Shown here in pieces: positions 59,027-64,000 of a stretch of DNA of 64,000 bases (positions are counted from its first letter, which is position 1; the number at the start of each line of letters is the position of its first letter). The stretch is from assembly GCF_040712315.1 (NCBI RefSeq), contig NC_134013.1:74778001-74842000 (forward strand), read 5' to 3'. The position numbers and the translations under genes were made by a program. The stretch is from Castanea sativa. Its lineage: Eukaryota > Streptophyta > Magnoliopsida > Fagales > Fagaceae. The notes under the pieces are model-generated. The model saw only the letters and a list, made by a program, of their open reading frames with translations, searched no databases and had not been told where the DNA came from.

Positions 59027-61103
59027 TGTTGATGGTCATTTTAGCAGGAAGAAGCCCAATAGCAGGAAGAAGCCCAATAATATGGGTAGAAAAGAGTTAG
59101 TAAATTGGAGAAAAAAAAAATCATTAATCCCGAATGGCAGGAATAATGGATCATAGGCCTAGAAAATAATAAATGGGTCTTAAAGGAAGCAAGCGGGCCT
59201 AAAGGAGCCCAAAGAAAGAAGTAGTAAACCCATGGGCATTATACGAAATGGAAAGAATGGGCCAAAGAAGGTCCGAAGTAATAAAGTAAGTGAGCAAGGA
59301 GTTGATGGAAAAACCCATGAACCCTAAAAGTAAAGGATATGGTAATTGGGTCAAAGAAGCCCAAAAGAGTTAGCAAAAGCCCAAAAGAGTTAGCAAAAGC
59401 CCATGGGAGTGCAAGCAATAGAATGGGTCGAGGATGCCCAAGGAAATGAAATGGGTCAAGGATGCCCTAGGAGAAAAAAATGGGTCAAGGAAGCCCGTAA
59501 GCAATAGAATGGGTCAAGAAGGCCTGAAATAGCATAAATGCAAGCCCAATGACAATACGGGATCACTGTAATTAAGTAAAAGAAAAGCATACAGCAGGCG
59601 CAAAAGAGGCCCAGCAAGCACAGATTAAATAACACCACAGCAAGAATAACAAAATGACATGGCAGGAATGTTAGTAAATCCACGGAAGAAATAAGGAATA
59701 GGTTAAGAAGAGAAAAACCCACAATCAAGCAAGGCTCAGTCCTTGAAGGAAGCAAGCCATAAAGAATGAAGGCTCATAAATCAATTCACGCCACAAGAGG
59801 TCAAGAATGAGCGACGGAACACACAGACGAGCATCCGGGCTATGGCAAACGCATGAGCAGTAGACAAGCTTTGGACACACACGGAAGTGGAGCACGCACA
59901 AGGCTCAGGCACTACCAACTTGTATCCAGCCAATACAGGGGTGGTAGGCCATGGGTCAGAGGTAAGAGAAGGTATGGTCTGGCGGTAAGGAGAAGGGAGG
60001 AGCCTATTCCGGGGTTCCCGTTCAAACTCTTTTGGGGGAAATGTCCTGCTGGGATGACACACCATCTAAAAGAGGGAAGGATGAGTTGAAACTACTAAGT
60101 GCATGCCATGAGGGATAGTGAGAGAGAATGTTCACTTTGTTATGGATAAGATTGCCACAGTGAACAAGCAAACAAAATAAAATTCTTCGTCCGGTAATCG
60201 AATGTGGCATAGCTAGCATAGGTAAGTGGTGGTGGTTGGGTAGCTGACAAACCAGTGAGTGGTTTGGAAGTACACCCAGACAAAAGTGGTTAAAGGGTAA
60301 AACAGTAAAAACCCAGTCACGACAAGCAATATATAAAAAGCCTCTGCCGTGCACAATAGATAATCAATACGATCATCACAATCACAACAAAATCACAACA
60401 ACAACAAGAACACGCAAGTAAAAAGAAAGAAAAGAGTGGAAAACAGAGTAGCAAACTTATAAAATGAAAGCTAGAAATAAAAACAGAGAGAGTAGGCAAG
60501 AGTAAGATGGCAGGCTTGCACCAATAGGTTAATCCTTTCTCTCCCTCTAAAAGCCTACCCTCTATTAAGGATTAAGGATTTTATTTGGGCCATAAGCCAT
60601 TCAGACTCATTCTCTCAAAGTGGGTAATTTCTACGGCGGAATCTTCTTGCAAGGTTATCCACATTTAGGAAGTGGTTCCCTCCTTGGTCTTAGTTTCGTA
60701 ATGCAACTGAGCACGACAAACTAACCCTTCCTTCTTTGATTTTATTATTTAAGCATCAGTATTTTTTCTCTTTTATCTTTACCACTTCATTTTACAATGT
60801 GTTTCTTATTATTGTGCTGTTATTTTCTTTATCTTAATTAAGTATCTTTTGTTTATTTTGGCTAACAGCAAGCGCGTCTCCTTTATTATTGTTATATTAT
60901 ATTTGTCTAACGTAACTCCTTTGTAACAGTTTCATCTGCCATGGGCATGCGACCAAAGTTTTCAACAAAGGGGCCTTAGTTTGCGCACAAGCTAGTTTGA
61001 GGTGAGTTGCAATCGAACCGGTCCCGACTCTCCAACCCAAAACCCTTAGGCCTTAGTGTGGCAGGAGGAAGCCCAGCCCACCATCTCAAAAAGGCGCACT
61101 ACA
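59027..61103 (+). mobile_element. Solo LTR 4, long (2077 bp)
   Basis: Starts TGTTGATGGTCATTTTAG and ends GGCGCACTACA, flanked by a perfect 5-bp TSD AAAGG (59022-59026, 61104-61108). A TATA box (CAATATATAAAAAG, about 60328-60340) gives plus orientation. The U3 contains many AATGGGTCAAGG/AGCCCAA repeats (59030-59540). Open frames inside (59456-59755, 60022-60354 and others) are LTR sequence. No gag-pol region is present. Confidence 0.78.
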
Positions 61104-61157
61104 AAAGGCAATTGAGATTACTTTTATAATGCACTAATCACAACATTACATATCAAA

Positions 61158-61206
61158 GTGTGTGTGTGTGTGCGCGCGCGCGCGTGTGTATATATATATA
61201 TATATA
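61158..61206. repeat. (TG)n(CG)n(TG)n(TA)n compound microsatellite
   Basis: Alternating purine-pyrimidine throughout, with a CG core at 61172-61184. Such a run can adopt Z-DNA. Confidence 0.95.
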
Positions 61207-61380
61207 AAATTTATTTTAATAGAGACAATAGATTTTCAATATATAGCGTTCGCCCCATCACAATTATTCTTTATTATCATATCAATATACTAATTAGTTT
61301 TACCAATTAGTTTTACAATGTATGTGAAGTTTGAATCCCAAATATCTTATTTGATACCAAATTTTTTTACTAATTGAACT

Positions 61381-62052
61381 TGTGGAAGAACAAAGTTTGG
61401 CCTATACCAAACTTGGGCCGAGCACCATTAGCTATAGGCCCATCCCACAAATGAGAGTCTCAAGGTAATTTGCTTAGGCCGTTGTTTTGCAGCACCTGAG
61501 CAGACCTCCTATAGGCCCCCAAGGAAGAGAAGCAATGCCTTAGGGGAATCTGTCAACCAAGCATAAGATTTGGCATTGGGTTCAAGCAACGAGCCCCACC
61601 CCCTAATGTAAGACTAAACATGCTAGAACAGTAGCCTAGACTCAAAAGGCCACTCAGTCATTGCGGGTGGAGAGACCCCAATGTGAACAAGATATTCCCT
61701 CTTCATTATGGGCCCACTAACGAGAGGGTATAAAAAGGAGAGGAAGGGTCAGTAACAAGAGTTATAACAATTTTTAGGGGAGACAAAACACGAGAGAAAG
61801 AGAAGAACCATCAACCAATAATAGAGTAAGGTGATTTAGCTTGGGATGCCTTAGAGACACCTTGTTTGTCTGAGATCCTCCACAGGCAACATATTTCTAG
61901 TAACAAGTCACCTTGCAATCATACATCACAACCATCCATCAACCAGACTTCTCTTACAATCTCCCACTATGTACTATACCCAAAGCAACATACAAATTAA
62001 TTTGAAGTTCAAGCCCAACAATCTAGACATTGTTGAGGACCGCACTACCACA
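61381..62052 (+). mobile_element. Solo LTR 5 (672 bp)
   Basis: Starts TGTGGAAGAACAAAG and ends CGCACTACCACA, flanked by a perfect 5-bp TSD GAACT (61376-61380, 62053-62057). TATA box GGGTATAAAAAGG (about 61727-61739) in plus orientation. No internal coding region. Confidence 0.9.
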
Positions 62053-62301
62053 GAACTAATTACAACCCATAAATTATTAATAATAAAAAAATCGGTCACT
62101 AAATTGATTAAATAAATTTGTAGTGAGCTATTGCTATTAGCCTATTACTGTTACTATAACCTTTTTTTTTTTTTTTTTTTGAGAAGCGTTACTATAACTA
62201 TCAGTATCATGTGCGACGTAGGCATTGGTCATCACTAAATTAAAGATAGCATGCATTGGCAATTTTTTAGTTAAATTATGCTCCTCCATGTGTTACTTTA
62301 A

Positions 62302-62563
62302 GGGTCCGTTTGGATAGAACTTATTACTGAAAACTGAAAACACTATAGCAAAATAATTTTTAAATGTGTGAATAGTGTTGCAGGACCCATTTTTAATAAA
62401 AAATTCCTTAAAAAGTACATGAACAGTGGACGCACAGTGCGTACACAGTACACGCACAGTGCATTTGTCCCCCACCACAGCAGCAAACGAAGAAAAAAAA
62501 AAAAAAAAAAGCAAAACGCAAAAAAGTAAACGCAAAAAAAATAATCTCTATCCAAACCCTCTC
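62302..62563. mobile_element. PIF/Harbinger-like MITE, Fagaceae-type
   Basis: 262 bp. Ends GGGTCCGTTTGGATAGAAC and inverted GAGAGGGTTTGGATAGAGA, flanked by TAA (62299-62301, 62564-62566). The left part (CTGAAAACTGAAAACACTAT, AATTTTTAAATGTGTGAATA) resembles a MITE I know to be abundant in oak and chestnut sequence. Contains ACAGTGCGTACACAGTACAC repeats and an A-run. Confidence 0.75.
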
Positions 62564-62641
62564 TAAATATGTTCGACCAAAAATACCTTAAAAAATGGTA
62601 ATAAATAAATCCTTGAAAGATACGCTCTAAAGTGGGAGAAT

Positions 62642-62693
62642 TTTTATTTTTTATTTTTTTATATAGAATAAAATTTCTACTCTAACCTCTCTA

Positions 62694-62739
<46 letters not shown>

Positions 62740-62822
62740 TCATTTTTAGAAATTTTAACTTCGATCCTTACCTTCCCACCTCACAAACATTTTTACTTAT
62801 AGAATAACCGGTGCACCACAAT
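62642..62822 (-). mobile_element. SINE, family 2, diverged and interrupted by (TA)n
   Basis: On the minus strand: GGTGCACCGGTTATTCTATA (A-box region), GGATCGAAGTTAAAATT (degraded B-box region), a (TA)n expansion at 62695-62735, and TTAGAGTAGAAATTTTATTC. Same order as the family-2 copies at 45555 and 54534. Confidence 0.7.
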
Positions 62823-62933
62823 TACAGCTGAAAGCGCCAGAAATGATAAGAGGCGGAAATAAGAAGCATACCGCGGGAAAAAAATAAGCATACCGAAAGC
62901 AAAGAAAACTGAAAACCTCTCAAATCAAAAGCA

Positions 62934-62934
<1 letters not shown>

Positions 62935-62972
<38 letters not shown>

Positions 62973-63147
62973 ACCATTTAAAAGCGACTCAAAGATAAAA
63001 GAGAAACCCGAAAATGAGAAATCTCTCTCTCTGAGTTTTGTCTTAGACTGAGATATTAAGAACAGAGTCTGAGACTGAGAGCTTCTCGAACCAAAGTCCA
63101 TTGCCTCCATCTTAAGATCACAGACAGCCGAATCTACTTTTTCACAG
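62935..63147 (+). other. Probable 5'UTR exon 1 of a gene continuing beyond the window
   Basis: The (CT)n run 62935-62970 is followed by a GA/CT-rich leader ending in TTTTTCACAG/GTACGTAC, a strong donor at 63148. No long ORF and no ATG with coding character, so it is non-coding. The transcription start is not defined. The minus-strand open frame here is an artefact of the CT run. Confidence 0.5.
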
Positions 63148-63745
63148 GTACGTACGTACACACTTTCATTTCTCAAAACAGAAAAATCAAAACAAAACAA
63201 AATTCTACATTTCTGTGATGCCATTTTTCACAATGATCTTTCATTTTACCATTTTTTTTTAAAAGAAATTTCTTTTCAAATTCCTCAAAAACTGTGTCTA
63301 TATTTGATTCTATCTAGACCTGAGAGACGATATTTATTTTTTGGTAATAAAAATCGATGATGTGACTCCTCTAGTTGATTTTAAAGATTTGATTCGTTTC
63401 TTTGTGTCAATTGTATGGCGTAAAATTCTTAAGGCATATTTTTGAGTGCTTTTGCCTCTACAATGCTTCGTTTGGTTGTTGCGAAAAGACAAAGGAAACC
63501 AAAGATAGTAAAACTTGATGCTCATAATTTCATTATTCGGCATTCCAGGGAATATGAATGTATGTCCTTACTTTAACTACAAAAATTCTCAATTTTCTCC
63601 CTAACCAGACAAAGAGTAAAGCCAGTTATATTATTATTATTATTATTATTATTATTTTTGGTTGAGAAATTTAGCATTTTTTTTTTTTTTATTCTGCTAA
63701 AAGGAATAGTAGTTCAACAAAGAATCATTTTGCTTTCTTTTACAG

Positions 63746-63965
63746 GCTCTTTATCTCTGAACCCCACAGAGCAAAGTGAAACGAAAATCTCACACTAATC
63801 AAGTGTAATGACTGAACTGCCAAAGATAAACCCCTGAAATCCTCAGAAAAGTACTGGTCCGAATCACACCGAAAGCGAGGGCATAATGGTCGTATAGAAT
63901 ATATATTTAGTAGAGTTTAGGAGAAGCAACTCCGTTACAGAGTGAACTTTCACAGCAAGAAAACA
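63746..63965 (+). other. Probable 5'UTR exon 2 with two uORFs (gene runs off right edge)
   Basis: Preceded by a strong acceptor TTTCTTTTACAG and followed by donor GTGAGT at 63966. It contains a nine-codon uORF (63808-63837, MTELPKINP) and a three-codon uORF (63886-63897, MVV). No longer reading frame starts here, so the main start should lie downstream of the window. The gene identity is unknown. Confidence 0.5.
63808..63837 (+). promoter_or_regulatory. uORF, nine codons
   Basis: ATG in context TGTAATGA, encoding MTELPKINP and ending in TGA. A second uORF, ATGGTCGTATAG, follows at 63886-63897. Multi-uORF leaders in plants usually repress translation of the main ORF. Whether this peptide is conserved cannot be judged here. 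Confidence 0.45.
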
Positions 63966-64000
63966 GTGAGTACCTTTTTTTGTCAACAAACTCCATGACT

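Noticed and set aside
59456..60354. Several ~100-codon open frames suggesting genes
   Set aside because: They lie within the solo LTR 59027-61103, on the strand opposite to its TATA box, and lack domains.
62430..62470. Short spaced repeats (CAGTGCGTACACAGTACACG) resembling an array
   Set aside because: Normal interior of the MITE at 62302-62563. There is no CRISPR in a plant nuclear genome.

Overview
This is a nuclear segment of a woody eudicot genome. It is AT-rich, has very low gene density, carries GT-AG exon borders, microsatellites and poly(A)-tailed SINEs, and encodes one plant-specific leucine-rich repeat extensin. Several repeats resemble families I associate with Fagaceae (oak, chestnut), for example the MITE at 62302-62563 that begins GGGTCCGTTTGGATAGAAC. 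The Fagaceae placement is inference from memory; only 'eudicot' is firm. There are no bacterial operons, CRISPR arrays or rRNA genes. | Layout: 1-1058 is the tail of a Harbinger-like non-autonomous element. 1230-7490 may hold a small, poorly resolved spliced gene: a promoter with site II motifs, a CT-rich leader, and two exons that join in frame into a 57-codon ORF. 7.5-31 kb is almost entirely repeats: solo LTRs at 14654, 18153 and 20728, hAT, PIF/Harbinger and Mutator-type MITEs, two SINE families and local tandem duplications. 31.4-34.5 kb is the only confidently identified gene, an intronless LRX of the LRX3/4/5 type. It has a CT-rich leader and two tiny uORFs immediately before its start. 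34.5-47.5 kb is intergenic, with nested MITE and hAT insertions, LTR relics and a 5'-truncated LINE fragment. 47.5-51.2 kb is a nest of non-autonomous transposons. It includes a textbook Pack-MULE (49953-51112) with ~300-bp TIRs and a perfect 9-bp TSD, carrying a captured piece of the nuclear gene for the 75-kDa subunit of mitochondrial complex I (NDUFS1). 51.9-53.2 kb contains tandem repeats. 53.5-62.9 kb holds further hATs, SINEs, MITEs and two more solo LTRs. 62.9 kb to the right edge looks like the 5' leader of a gene that continues past the window: a 5'UTR exon, an intron, and a second exon with two uORFs. | The genes do not form a pathway. The main story is genome structure: five solo LTRs with recognisable TSDs (four perfect) and no intact LTR element, transposon nesting that gives relative ages, and gene-fragment capture by a MULE. 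No previously undescribed molecular system could be established from the sequence alone. The Pack-MULE chimera, the uORF arrangements and the unassigned captured fragment inside the Harbinger-like element are the best leads.
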